A stretch of DNA of 64,000 bases from Thermodesulfobacteriota bacterium (lineage in GTDB: Bacteria > Desulfobacterota > BSN033 > UBA1163), in assembly GCA_030017685.1 (NCBI GenBank), contig JASEHH010000005.1, positions 21,516 to 85,515 on the forward strand. Direction: 5' to 3'. The notes beneath the pieces are model-generated. The model searched no databases. It saw nothing but the letters and a program-made list of their open reading frames with translations, and was not told the origin of the DNA. A program made the translations under genes and the position numbers. Every line of letters starts with the position of its first letter. The first letter of the stretch is position 1. This document shows, in pieces, positions 23,827-32,488 of the stretch.

Positions 23827-25632
23827 TTAGTACATGCTCTCAATGATATCTTTATATATCTCGCTTACCTTTTTTCTCTTCACCTTCATGGTTGGAGTCA
23901 GTTCGTCGTCTTCTTGGTCGAGAATCTTCTCGGCAATGGCGAAGTTCTTAATCTGCTCCACCCGGCTGAGTTCCGAGTTTACCTTTTCCACTTCGTCCCC
24001 AATCAGTTTTCTTATCTCTTTTGTCTTAGTCAAACTCGCGTAGGTTGTGAATGGGATTCTATTGTCTTGGGCGTATTTAATAATGTTGTCTTCGTCAACG
24101 ATGATTATTGTTGTCAGGTATTTCCTCCTGTCCCCGATTACGACGGCATCTACTATATAGGGACTAAACTTCAGCAGGTTTTCAATATACTGCGGGGATA
24201 TGTTCTTTCCACCCGATGTGATGATCAAGTCCTTCTTCCGTCCGGTTATTCGCAAAAGTCCATCATGAGACAATTCTCCCAGATCTCCAGTATGAAGCCA
24301 TCCGTCAATCAACGTCCGTCTTGTATTCTCTTCATCCTTGAAATAGCCCTGAAACACATTGTCTCCTCTGACAAGGATTTCACCATCTTCTGCTATCTTG
24401 ACCTCAACCCCTGGCAATGGCTCTCCACAAGTCCCCAATCGTATATTCTGGTCCCTGTGCACAGTGACCAGTGCCGAGCTTTCCGTCATTCCATAGCTTT
24501 CTCGAATATTCACGCCCAATGCATGAAAATATTCCAAGACGTCCGGGCTTATCGGAGCTGCCCCCGATAGGATAAAACGAGCCCTGTCGATTCCCAGAAG
24601 TTTTTTGATATTTCGAAAAATTGTAATCGATACAAGGAGGTTAGCTAATAAAAGCGGAATAGGCTGTCGCTGGTGATTTAATCTCCGTCGTGCTGCCTTG
24701 TTTCCTATATACATCGCAAAACGGTAGCACTGTTGTTTAATCCAAGTGGCCTCCTGAACGCCAAGGTTGATGAACGAGTGAAATTTTTCCCAGATCCTCG
24801 GAACTGCGAAGAAGAAGGTGGGAGACACTTCTCTGAGATTATCGGGCACCGTGTCGGGACTCTCTGCAAAAAATACTGTGAATCCCATGTTGATGGCGTG
24901 ATAAACCGACAGGGTCCTCTCAGCAATATGACAAAGGGGGAGATATGAAAGGACCACGTCGGTTTCAAAGGCCGGGACTTGCCTGGCGAAGGCGTTGCTG
25001 TTGAAGATAACGTTGGCATGAGATAGCATAACGGCCTTAGGCGGTCCGGTGGTACCGGAGGTATAGACAAACGTTGCTATGTCATCAGGCCCCGTCTTTT
25101 CAAGCCTCTGTTCGAAAAGTCCCGGGTTCTTTTCATCGAATTCCTTTCCCGCCTGAAGCAATTCATCGAAGCTCATCACCATGGGATCATGGAAATGCTT
25201 TAGCCCTTTCATATCCATGACGACTATCTTCTCGAGCTTTGGGAGCTGGTCTCTGATCTCCAGAGCCTTGTCCAACTGCTCTTCATCCTCGACGAAAAAG
25301 AACCGGGCCTCTGAATGGGAAAGGTGGTACGCTACCTCTTCGGCCGAGCAGGTGGCATATACTCCCACCGAGATCCCGTTTACTGAAAGATTGCCCAAGT
25401 CGGCATACAACCACTCCGGGCGGCTATCCCCGATAATTGCAACACGGTCTTTCGGATCCAAACCAAGGGCAACCAGCCCCATGCTGACCTGCCGGACCCT
25501 TTGGCCGTATTCCCTCCAGGTTATCTTGTTCCATATGCCCAGTTCCTTTTTCCTAAGGGCCACACGTTCCTTGTATCTTTCCACCCTTTGGAAGAAGAGT
25601 TTAGGAACTGTATCCTGTGCCATTCTTTTCAT
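23827..25632 (-). CDS. Long-chain-type acyl-CoA synthetase (AMP-forming)
   Basis: A 601-residue ANL-superfamily ligase. Visible motifs are the P-loop FVYTSGTTGPPKAVMLSHAN near residue 190, RESYGMTESSA near 385 (A5), LHTGDLGELSHDGLLRITGR (A7/A8 hinge) and KDLIITSGGKNISPQYIEN; the final domain ends TPTMKVKRKKVSE, placing the A10 lysine. It activates a carboxylic acid with ATP and CoA by way of an acyl-AMP. Its place between the importer permeases and the binding protein suggests that it acts on the imported acid. The family label 'long-chain' describes the fold type, not a proven substrate. Confidence 0.93.
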   Translation of the reverse strand: MKRMAQDTVPKLFFQRVERYKERVALRKKELGIWNKITWREYGQRVRQVSMGLVALGLDPKDRVAIIGDSRPEWLYADLGNLSVNGISVGVYATCSAEEVAYHLSHSEARFFFVEDEEQLDKALEIRDQLPKLEKIVVMDMKGLKHFHDPMVMSFDELLQAGKEFDEKNPGLFEQRLEKTGPDDIATFVYTSGTTGPPKAVMLSHANVIFNSNAFARQVPAFETDVVLSYLPLCHIAERTLSVYHAINMGFTVFFAESPDTVPDNLREVSPTFFFAVPRIWEKFHSFINLGVQEATWIKQQCYRFAMYIGNKAARRRLNHQRQPIPLLLANLLVSITIFRNIKKLLGIDRARFILSGAAPISPDVLEYFHALGVNIRESYGMTESSALVTVHRDQNIRLGTCGEPLPGVEVKIAEDGEILVRGDNVFQGYFKDEENTRRTLIDGWLHTGDLGELSHDGLLRITGRKKDLIITSGGKNISPQYIENLLKFSPYIVDAVVIGDRRKYLTTIIIVDEDNIIKYAQDNRIPFTTYASLTKTKEIRKLIGDEVEKVNSELSRVEQIKNFAIAEKILDQEDDELTPTMKVKRKKVSEIYKDIIESMY

Positions 25633-25653
25633 TTATCTCCCCCTCAGGGTCGA

Positions 25654-26844
25654 TCATTTACCTCCTCGCCACTCTGTAAGCTTTTCGAACTGTCCACTCT
25701 TGGCATTGGCCTTGACAATAAATGCGGAATGAGCGCCGGCTCTCAGATTGGGTCCAAAGGTTATGTTGGGCCCCACACCGGTGTTAAAATCTTTAATTCC
25801 CTCCATTGCTTTTACGAACTTCTCACGAGTCAGATCTTGACCGGTGAGCCTTAAGCCCTCAGAGAATACCTTCGCGTAAAGGTATCCGACACTATGATAG
25901 AAGCCGGGAGTTCCCTTGTCATACTTCTTTGTTCTCTCTAAGTATTCCTTCCAGCCTGGTCGCTGAGAGTCCAAAAGTTCGCCACAGGCTACCCCCAATA
26001 AACCATCGGCCGCGGGACCTGAAAGCTTTATAGTGATTGGGTCTGAGGCTGCAGAGGAGACCATGAAAGTAGGCTTCCAGCCCAGTTTTGCGGCCTCCTT
26101 GACCACACCGGCAGTCTCTCTGTATATGGTCGCAAGAAAACAATACTCGACTCCGGCCTCCATCATTCTCACTACCTGGGGATTGAAATCTATAGCTCCC
26201 CTTTTGTAAGTTACCGTGGCGATGATAGGGATGCCGTACATCTTTGTCTGCCGTTCAAGGCCATCAAGACAGTCCTTGCCAAAGTCATCATCCTGATATA
26301 TCATTCCTATTTTGGGCTTCTTTACACCTAGATCGTTGACAATATAGTCCAGTCCAATTCTCATCTGGTCGTTGTAATTCGTCAGGAGAGCAAAAACGTA
26401 CTTTTTGGGCGGGTCCGCTATCTCAGGAGAAAACGAGCCTAAACCGACCATAGGGAGCCCGATCCTCTCCAGAGCTGGTATCATAGCTTTTGACGTTGGC
26501 GTCCCCGCGCCGCCAACGATGGCAAAAACCTGATCCCGGTCATTGAGCTTAGCCACTGAAGCTGCTGCCCTGGAAGGGTTGTAGCCGTGGTCCTCTATGA
26601 CCTGTGTGATTTTGCGGCCGTGGATTCCTCCATCATCGTTGATGGCGGAAAAATAGACGCTCATGCCGTCGGATACAGATTTGCCGACAATGGCGATGGG
26701 GCCTGTCATGTCCAAGGATGAACCCACCTTGATCGAGGTTTCGGTCACACCGGGTTCACCCCCGAAAACATGAACTGTGACAAGCATTGAAAGAATTACT
26801 AAACTTACCGCCAACCCCATGATCCTATCTTTTTTACTTTTCAT
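25654..26844 (-). CDS. LIV-type ABC transporter substrate-binding protein
   Basis: A 396-residue periplasmic binding protein with a signal peptide (LAVSLVILSMLVTVHVFGG). The Peripla_BP_6 pattern follows: GVTETSIKVGSSLDMTGPIA, HGRKITQVIEDHGYNPSRA, FAIVGGAGTPTSKAMIPALE and IGMIYQDDDFGKDCLDGL. It should capture the ligand and hand it to LivHM. Proteins of this type bind branched amino acids, aromatic acids or other small carboxylates, and the ligand-contact residues cannot be assigned here. It stands 15 bases after an isomerase gene within the operon. Confidence 0.92.
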   Translation of the reverse strand: MKSKKDRIMGLAVSLVILSMLVTVHVFGGEPGVTETSIKVGSSLDMTGPIAIVGKSVSDGMSVYFSAINDDGGIHGRKITQVIEDHGYNPSRAAASVAKLNDRDQVFAIVGGAGTPTSKAMIPALERIGLPMVGLGSFSPEIADPPKKYVFALLTNYNDQMRIGLDYIVNDLGVKKPKIGMIYQDDDFGKDCLDGLERQTKMYGIPIIATVTYKRGAIDFNPQVVRMMEAGVEYCFLATIYRETAGVVKEAAKLGWKPTFMVSSAASDPITIKLSGPAADGLLGVACGELLDSQRPGWKEYLERTKKYDKGTPGFYHSVGYLYAKVFSEGLRLTGQDLTREKFVKAMEGIKDFNTGVGPNITFGPNLRAGAHSAFIVKANAKSGQFEKLTEWRGGK

Positions 26845-26859
26845 GATCCCCTCCTTTTT

Positions 26860-27651
26860 TTACTTTTTAAGGTTAAAGTTGGGCTTCCTCCTTGCCAGGA
26901 GGGCCTGAAGACCTTCCTGGTGGTCCTCTGTCTTCCAAAGAAGTGACTGGGCTTCTACTTCCCTTTCAAGTAAGGCCGCCAAATCCATTTCCAGACCCCT
27001 TTGCATGATATTCTTCATCAGGCCAAGGCTGTCCTTTGGCTTATTGGCCATTCTTTCGGCCAAACCGTTTACTGCAGAATCGAGATCTTCGGAAGGAACC
27101 ATTTCTGATACAATACCCAATTTCAGGGCCTCCCCGGCAGAAAAGATGTTCCCTTCGAAAACAAGTTTCTTTGCCGCTCGCAGGCCTATAACTCTCGGCA
27201 GGAAATACATGCATCCCATGTCAGGGATAATCCCTATGTTTGAGAAGACAAACCCGAAGCGTGCCTTTTCTGAGGCGACGACGAAATCGCATGCCAGTGC
27301 CAGAGATGCGCCCCCGCCGATGGCGTCACCATTTACCTTGGCTATGGTCACCTTCTCCAGCATGTAGAGTTGCTGCATCGGCCTTATACTTCGTTGAAGT
27401 CGCCTTCTGCTGGCCGGCGGCCCCATTGACTGGAACTCCTTGATGGTGTCCATGTCTCCGCCGGCGGAAAAAGCGCGTCCTGCCCCCGTCAACACAACGC
27501 AACGCACCTCATCGTCGGCTTCGATAATATCGAGGATCTCCTTCAGGTCCGTGCACACTTGCGGTGTGATAGCGTTCATGCGTTCAGGCCGGTTCAATGT
27601 TATGGTGCCGATCCCATCTGATTTTTCATAATTTATGGTTTCCAGTTCCAT
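26860..27651 (-). CDS. Enoyl-CoA hydratase/isomerase family protein, PaaG-like active site
   Basis: A 263-residue crotonase with the oxyanion-hole segments AGRAFSAGGDM (near 60) and GDAIGGGASLALACD (near 105). Neither of the two hydratase glutamates is present: GGGASLA replaces GGGCELA and FSNIGIIPDMG replaces the PEI-x-x-G-x-x-PGAGG segment. IIPD places an Asp where PaaG-type isomerases have theirs. It is therefore more likely a double-bond or ring isomerase than a hydratase. The ATG at 27651 follows GGAGAAGGAGG, and the frame upstream of it is not family sequence. Confidence 0.87.
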   Translation of the reverse strand: MELETINYEKSDGIGTITLNRPERMNAITPQVCTDLKEILDIIEADDEVRCVVLTGAGRAFSAGGDMDTIKEFQSMGPPASRRRLQRSIRPMQQLYMLEKVTIAKVNGDAIGGGASLALACDFVVASEKARFGFVFSNIGIIPDMGCMYFLPRVIGLRAAKKLVFEGNIFSAGEALKLGIVSEMVPSEDLDSAVNGLAERMANKPKDSLGLMKNIMQRGLEMDLAALLEREVEAQSLLWKTEDHQEGLQALLARRKPNFNLKK

Positions 27652-27685
27652 TTTACCTCCTTCTCCTTTATGCGAAAAACGCCGA

Positions 27686-28738
27686 TCACTCCATGCTGAC
27701 AACGATACGAACCGGATTACCCACTTTCTTCTCAAGATCCGAAACCCCCTGATTTACTTCATTCAAGGGAATGACCGAACTAACCGATTCACTGAGATCC
27801 AATTTCCCCGAGGCCGCAATGGCCATGAGTCTTTCAAGGTCGCCGATATCGCTTCCAAAGGAGCCGATTAATGCCAAATCGTTGTACACGAAAAAAAATG
27901 GAGAAATTATGTTGATTCGTTCCGGTCCGATGCCAACGGTCACGGCCCTGCCTCCTCTGCGCAGCGATCTCACGGCCTGGTCAATAGCCGCGTTCACCCC
28001 TACGAATTCGAAGGCCACATCCACACCGTATCCGCGGTTGGCTGACATCACCTCCTTGTACGGTTTCTCGATACCGGCATTGACCGTGATGTCCGCACCT
28101 ACCCTGAGGGCCCTTTCGAGGGCATAATCGGATGTGTCTACGGCAATAATTCTTGCCGCCCCTGCCAATCTGCAAAACTGGATGGCATTCATTCCCAGTC
28201 CGCCGCACCCGAAGATTGCAACAGTCTCACCCGGTCTCACCTGACCTCTTTTCGTCACTGCGTGAAAAGGGGTTGCCCCGGCATCGGTCATAATTGCCGC
28301 CTCCCTGAAGGAGACATTGACCGGTATCCTCACCAGATTCTTCGCTGGTATTACGATGTAATCCGCAAATGCCCCATCACGGTGCATACCCAGGACTCTG
28401 GCATTGATGCATATCCCGTCATGCCCCTCCCGGCACGGGGGACACGCCCCGCAAGTAACCTGTGGATAAATGGCCACACGATCCCCCTTATTCCAGCCCC
28501 GGACCCCGTCGCCCAGATCACTGATGACGCCCGAGGGTTCGTGTCCCAGAGTGATGGGGGTATATGCAGTGGCCACCGTCCCGTCCAATGCAGTATGCAC
28601 GTCGGTCCCACAGATTCCACAGGCCTTCATCTTGACAAGCACCTCTCCCGGACCGGGACACGGGATATCGATCTCCTCAATTAGCAGGGGTGTCTTCACC
28701 TTGTGCAGTCTTGCTGCCATCATCTTCTTTTCGTTCAT
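27686..28738 (-). CDS. Zinc-dependent alcohol dehydrogenase
   Basis: A 350-residue medium-chain dehydrogenase. Catalytic zinc ligands are in CGICGTDVH (near 40) and GHEPSG (near 67). Structural zinc cysteines are in CGACPPCREGHDGIC (near 97-111). The NAD-binding loop is IFGCGGLGMNAIQF (near 175), followed by AVDTSDYALERA. It oxidises a secondary alcohol intermediate. Enzymes of this shape include 6-hydroxycyclohex-1-ene-carbonyl-CoA dehydrogenase of anaerobic benzoate degradation, which is an attractive but unproven comparison. It sits between the ACD and crotonase genes with gaps of 14 and 34 bases. Confidence 0.9.
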   Translation of the reverse strand: MNEKKMMAARLHKVKTPLLIEEIDIPCPGPGEVLVKMKACGICGTDVHTALDGTVATAYTPITLGHEPSGVISDLGDGVRGWNKGDRVAIYPQVTCGACPPCREGHDGICINARVLGMHRDGAFADYIVIPAKNLVRIPVNVSFREAAIMTDAGATPFHAVTKRGQVRPGETVAIFGCGGLGMNAIQFCRLAGAARIIAVDTSDYALERALRVGADITVNAGIEKPYKEVMSANRGYGVDVAFEFVGVNAAIDQAVRSLRRGGRAVTVGIGPERINIISPFFFVYNDLALIGSFGSDIGDLERLMAIAASGKLDLSESVSSVIPLNEVNQGVSDLEKKVGNPVRIVVSME

Positions 28739-28752
28739 GCTTTCCTCCCTTT

Positions 28753-29895
28753 TTAGAGCCCGATGTTTCTGGCTATGATGTTCCTGTGTATCTGGGAAGT
28801 CCCCTCGCCGATCTCCAGGAGCTTGCAGTCCCGGTAAAACCTCGAAACCGGATACTCGTCCATAAAGCCGTACCCTCCATGGATTTGAACTGCTTGTGCA
28901 CAGATATTCGAAGCGATCTCTGTGGCAAAAAGCTTGGCCATGGAGGACTCCTTGATGCAGGGGGCCTTATTAGACGCCAGCCACGCGGCCTGATACGTCA
29001 ACAGTTTTGCCGCCTCAATCTGAGTGGCCATATCAGCTAACATCCATTGAATGCCCTGAAATTTTCCAATGGGTTGTCCGAACTGGTATCGGGTTTTCGC
29101 ATAATCAAGGGCTGCATCGTATGCTGCCCGGGCCATGCCCACTGCAAAGGCGGCAGCCACAATGCGCCCCTCGGTCAATGTCCCCATGGCCGCTATGAAA
29201 CCGGTGTTCTCTTTCCCTAACATATTTGAAGCCGGAACACTGCACTCGTCGAAGACCAGCTCTGCTGCCTCCGATGCCTTCATTCCCATCTTCTTCAACT
29301 TTTTTGATACGGAGAACCCTGGCGTATTCTTGTCCACAATGAAAAGGCTGATTCCCTTCATTCCGAGAGAGGGATCGGTGACCGCAGTGACGACGACGAA
29401 ATCCGCAAAAGTCCCGTTGGTGATAAACATCTTCGTCCCATTGATTATGAAAGCATCCCCCTCTCTTTTCGCCCTGGTCGTCATGGAACCAGGATCCGAT
29501 CCTGCCCCGGGCTCGGCAAATCCCCAGGCGCCGACCATATCACCCCGTATTCCCGGTATGAGATATTTCCTTTTCTGTTCGCTGCTTCCAAAGAACAATA
29601 TGGCCGACATGGCGAGATAAAGATGAACATAAATTCCCAGGTAGATCCCTGGTGATACATAGCCAAGTTCCTCCGACATGATAACGGAAAACATGGTGTC
29701 CCCCCCGATACCCCCGAATTCCTCCGGAAATCGGGCGCCCAAGTAACCCAGTTCTCCAATCTTCCTGAAAATGAACTGTGGGTACTCTGCTCTTTCCTCG
29801 TACTCGTCAACGAGGGAAACTATCTCCTTTTTGGCAAATCTTCGCAGTGCATCGCGGAAAGCTTCTTGCTCATCCGTCAGGGAAAGATCGATCAT
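28753..29895 (-). CDS. Acyl-CoA dehydrogenase (short-chain-type catalytic Glu)
   Basis: A 380-residue FAD enzyme. It shows GAWGFAEPGAGSDPGSMTTR near residue 125, INGTKMFITNGTFADFVVV, the mid-region helix LTEGRIVAAAFAVGMARA and the C-terminal GGYGFMDEYPVSRFYRDCK. IGEGTSQIHRN follows, in which the E is in the position of the catalytic base of SCAD/MCAD enzymes. It introduces a 2,3 double bond into an acyl-CoA and passes electrons to ETF; no ETF genes are in the window. The start at 29895 (MIDLSLTDEQ) is the standard family start; the open frame extends upstream without similarity. Confidence 0.93.
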   Translation of the reverse strand: MIDLSLTDEQEAFRDALRRFAKKEIVSLVDEYEERAEYPQFIFRKIGELGYLGARFPEEFGGIGGDTMFSVIMSEELGYVSPGIYLGIYVHLYLAMSAILFFGSSEQKRKYLIPGIRGDMVGAWGFAEPGAGSDPGSMTTRAKREGDAFIINGTKMFITNGTFADFVVVTAVTDPSLGMKGISLFIVDKNTPGFSVSKKLKKMGMKASEAAELVFDECSVPASNMLGKENTGFIAAMGTLTEGRIVAAAFAVGMARAAYDAALDYAKTRYQFGQPIGKFQGIQWMLADMATQIEAAKLLTYQAAWLASNKAPCIKESSMAKLFATEIASNICAQAVQIHGGYGFMDEYPVSRFYRDCKLLEIGEGTSQIHRNIIARNIGL

Positions 29896-29906
29896 GATTG
29901 TTTCTC

Positions 29907-30695
29907 CTATTTGCCTTGAAATAAAGGTTTTCTTTTTTCCTTCAATGCCTTGATCCCTTCCCTGGCATCGGCAGACTGGATACACAGCGTCTGGGCATAG
30001 CACTCAAAATCAAGCTCCGTGGCCAGGTCCTTGTCCAGGCTCCCTGCCAGTGCTCTTTTCGTCATTTTTATGGCAAGGGTGGGACCGTTTAGGATCCTGT
30101 TCACGAAGCGGGCCACCTCATCATCAAGGCTTTCGTGAGGGACGACTCTTGTGAGCATACCCAAGCGATATGCTTCGGGAGCTTCCACCACCTCCCCCAG
30201 CAAAAGCATTTCAGCGGCCCTTGTGGGGCCCACCAGTCTTGGAATCAGGTATGTTGCTCCCGCATCCGCACCGGCAAGTCCAACCCGCACAAAAAGCAAG
30301 CCAAGCTTTGCCGTCTCCACGGCGATCTTGAAATCGCAGGCGAGAGCCAACATTGCACCACCGCCATAGGCGTCTCCGTTGACCCTTGAAATGACGGGAA
30401 TGTGAAGAGTCCGTATCCCTTCGATACAGTCGAGAAATACCTTGACCGCCCTTTCAGCAAGGATGGGATCAGCATTAACCCTCAGAACCTCCTCCATATC
30501 TGCACCGGCACAAAATGCCTTCCCTTCTCCTGTCAGGATCAGCACCTTGAGTGTTTCATTCTGGCGTATAATCCTGAGCGCGTCTCTTATGTCCACTCCC
30601 AATTGGGTGGTCATGGCGTTAAGAACAGCAGGGCGATTCATTGTAATCGTAGCGGTGGCTCCGTCGATAATCAGATTTATGGTTTCATAGTCCAT
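29907..30695 (-). CDS. Enoyl-CoA hydratase/isomerase family protein
   Basis: A 262-residue crotonase: TITMNRPAVLNAMTTQLG opening, GEGKAFCAGADMEEV (first oxyanion segment) and NGDAYGGGAMLALACDFKI (second). The usual first glutamate is missing (GGGAMLA) and the second region reads VGLAGADAGATYLIPRLVG, with an Asp where the PGAGG loop would be. Hydratase activity is therefore uncertain and an isomerase, hydrolase or other crotonase reaction is possible. The C-terminus (SADAREGIKALKEKRKPLF) is standard. Eleven bases separate it from the ACD gene; upstream there is a 102-base gap with a hairpin. Confidence 0.87.
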   Translation of the reverse strand: MDYETINLIIDGATATITMNRPAVLNAMTTQLGVDIRDALRIIRQNETLKVLILTGEGKAFCAGADMEEVLRVNADPILAERAVKVFLDCIEGIRTLHIPVISRVNGDAYGGGAMLALACDFKIAVETAKLGLLFVRVGLAGADAGATYLIPRLVGPTRAAEMLLLGEVVEAPEAYRLGMLTRVVPHESLDDEVARFVNRILNGPTLAIKMTKRALAGSLDKDLATELDFECYAQTLCIQSADAREGIKALKEKRKPLFQGK

Positions 30696-30730
30696 GATCT
30701 CTCCTTTCCCTACACGTAACTCTTCAGGTG

Positions 30731-30805
30731 TTTAGGCTGAAGGCTGTTAGTCGTTGCGCATGGATCGAATCAAGGCGCGTTCCTACAGTCTAAAAGCCTA
30801 CAATC
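30731..30805. repeat. Hairpin array (TAGGCTGAAGGCTGT / ACAGTCTAAAAGCCTA)
   Basis: The only intergenic palindrome inside the catabolic operon. The left arm TTTAGGCTGAAGGCTGTTAG and right arm CTACAGTCTAAAAGCCTA overlap the stop codon of the BKACE gene at 30798. Confidence 0.6.
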
Positions 30806-31682
30806 TATCTACCTGAGTAAGTATCAGCTTTTTTTTCAAACCCAATATCTCACGCGCTTCGTCAGGCGTGGCGATCGGCCTGCCGATCTCCCGGGCGATC
30901 CGATCTGTTTTCTCAACAAATTGAGCGTTACTCTCTGCCATTACTCCCCGAGAGATATAGAGGTTGTCCTCCATCCCCACCCTGACGTGCCCCCCCAGCA
31001 ACATCCCCATAGTAACCATGGGGAACTGGTGAATACCGATCCCTATGACCTGCCAGGTGGACCCTTCAGGCAAATTTTCACTCAGGTAGAGAAGATGCTT
31101 CGGGGTTGGAGTATTGATCTGGCCTGGAATCCCCATGACAAAGCTGAAATGCATCGGCTTAACTATTGCACCGATCTTTTCAAACAGCAGGGCATTGTTG
31201 ATCATGCCCGGGTCATAGATCTCAATCTCCGGTTTAGTTCCGGCTTCCAACATGGTCCTGGCGATCAGCTCCAGGTCCGAATAAGACTGGCTTAGCGTGA
31301 AATCGGAAAGCCATTTTCCATTCTCGAAATCATACCGCCCTGTCATGGTAGTGCCGATATTGAACGAGGCCAGCTCGGGTTTCAAGGCGGGTATCATACC
31401 TATTCTCTCCTTTAGAGAGATTTTGGCTGCTCCGCCCGTTGAAAGGCAAATCACAAGATCGGTTTTGGCCATTATCCCGTCTGATATCACCTTGAAAACC
31501 CCGGGGTCTGCTGTGGGCTTTCCTTCTCTGTCCCTGGCATGGATATGAACGATGGCCGCGCCCGCCTCCCGGCACTCAATGGCCTGTCGGATGATCTCTT
31601 CGGGCTGTTCCGGAAGGTTAGGATTGGCCTCTTTCCCGTGTTGAGCCCCTGTCAAGGCAACAGTGATGATTAGTTTTTCCAT
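30798..31682 (-). CDS. 3-keto-5-aminohexanoate cleavage-type protein (BKACE, DUF849)
   Basis: A 294-residue zinc-dependent beta-keto-acid cleavage enzyme. The first zinc motif AAIVHIHARDREGKPT is near residue 45, with the family's ICLSTGGAA, NIGTTMTGRYDFENGKW and MHFSFVMGIPGQIN following. Family members condense a 3-oxo acid with acetyl-CoA and release acetoacetate and a new acyl-CoA. That would allow a ring-opened keto acid to be shortened here. The ATG at 31682 gives the standard MEKLIITVALTGAQHG start; its neighbour upstream ends only one base away, so the genes are tightly coupled. Confidence 0.92.
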   Translation of the reverse strand: MEKLIITVALTGAQHGKEANPNLPEQPEEIIRQAIECREAGAAIVHIHARDREGKPTADPGVFKVISDGIMAKTDLVICLSTGGAAKISLKERIGMIPALKPELASFNIGTTMTGRYDFENGKWLSDFTLSQSYSDLELIARTMLEAGTKPEIEIYDPGMINNALLFEKIGAIVKPMHFSFVMGIPGQINTPTPKHLLYLSENLPEGSTWQVIGIGIHQFPMVTMGMLLGGHVRVGMEDNLYISRGVMAESNAQFVEKTDRIAREIGRPIATPDEAREILGLKKKLILTQVDRL

Positions 31683-31683
31683 C

Positions 31684-32463
31684 CTATTCTCCTGTAAAAT
31701 GGGCCTTTCTTTTTTCGATAAAGGCGCCCATTCCTTCTTTCTGGTCTCTGGTTGCCCAGTTGAGCCCAACGGTGTTGATGGAAAAATCTATGGCCGTCTC
31801 AAGGTCCGTGGTCATCCACTTGTTGATGATATCCTTCTGCGTCTCTAATGCCCTGGGACTTTTTGAGGCAATCTTCTCGGCCCACTTTAAGGTCTCTTTT
31901 TCAAGCTCCTCCCGTGGAACAACACTGTTAAGGAGATTAAACTTTTCTGCCCGTTTTACATCCCAAAGTTCACCCATAAAGCATAGTTCCTTTGTCCCGA
32001 AGATTCCGATTGCGGCAGGTAGGATAGCCGCCTCCACGATAGCCGGGATCCCCACGTTGATGTTTGGTAATCCGAACAGGGCATCTTCCGAGGCAATGAG
32101 AATGTCGCAGGAAAGGGCAAGCTCCAGCCCCGCTCCAAGGCAGCGGCCATGGATTGACGCGATGATCGGTTTTCCTATAAACCGGCATGTGCCGAAGGTC
32201 TGGTGGAGAAGCCGGCCTACCTCCCTGACTCCCCAGGAATCCATATCCTTGACATAGGCCACGTCTATTCCGGAACTGAAACCTTTAAGGCAGGCTGAAT
32301 TCAACACTGCGACAACCACCTCTTTGTCTCTGGCCAATTCCCGGACCGCGTCCGTGATTTCCTCCAGCATCTCACCGTTCAATGCATTCAGGACTTCAGG
32401 CCTGTTCAGGGTGATTGTTCCAAGTCTACCCTCTTTCTTATATTTGATTGTTTTATAGGTCAT
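31684..32463 (-). CDS. Enoyl-CoA hydratase/isomerase family protein
   Basis: A 259-residue crotonase. Oxyanion segments lie in LKGFSSGIDVAYV and GRCLGAGLELALSCD; the E of GLELAL keeps the first catalytic glutamate. The second region reads FGLPNINVGIPAIVEAAILP, with N where hydratases carry the second glutamate (PEI). One acidic residue therefore remains, which is compatible with isomerase or altered hydratase chemistry. The start at 32463 matches MTYKTIKYKKEGRLG. Gaps to both neighbours are 1 and 25 bases. Confidence 0.87.
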   Translation of the reverse strand: MTYKTIKYKKEGRLGTITLNRPEVLNALNGEMLEEITDAVRELARDKEVVVAVLNSACLKGFSSGIDVAYVKDMDSWGVREVGRLLHQTFGTCRFIGKPIIASIHGRCLGAGLELALSCDILIASEDALFGLPNINVGIPAIVEAAILPAAIGIFGTKELCFMGELWDVKRAEKFNLLNSVVPREELEKETLKWAEKIASKSPRALETQKDIINKWMTTDLETAIDFSINTVGLNWATRDQKEGMGAFIEKRKAHFTGE

Positions 32464-32488
32464 TTTCTTGTCTCTCCCCGGTGGCAAT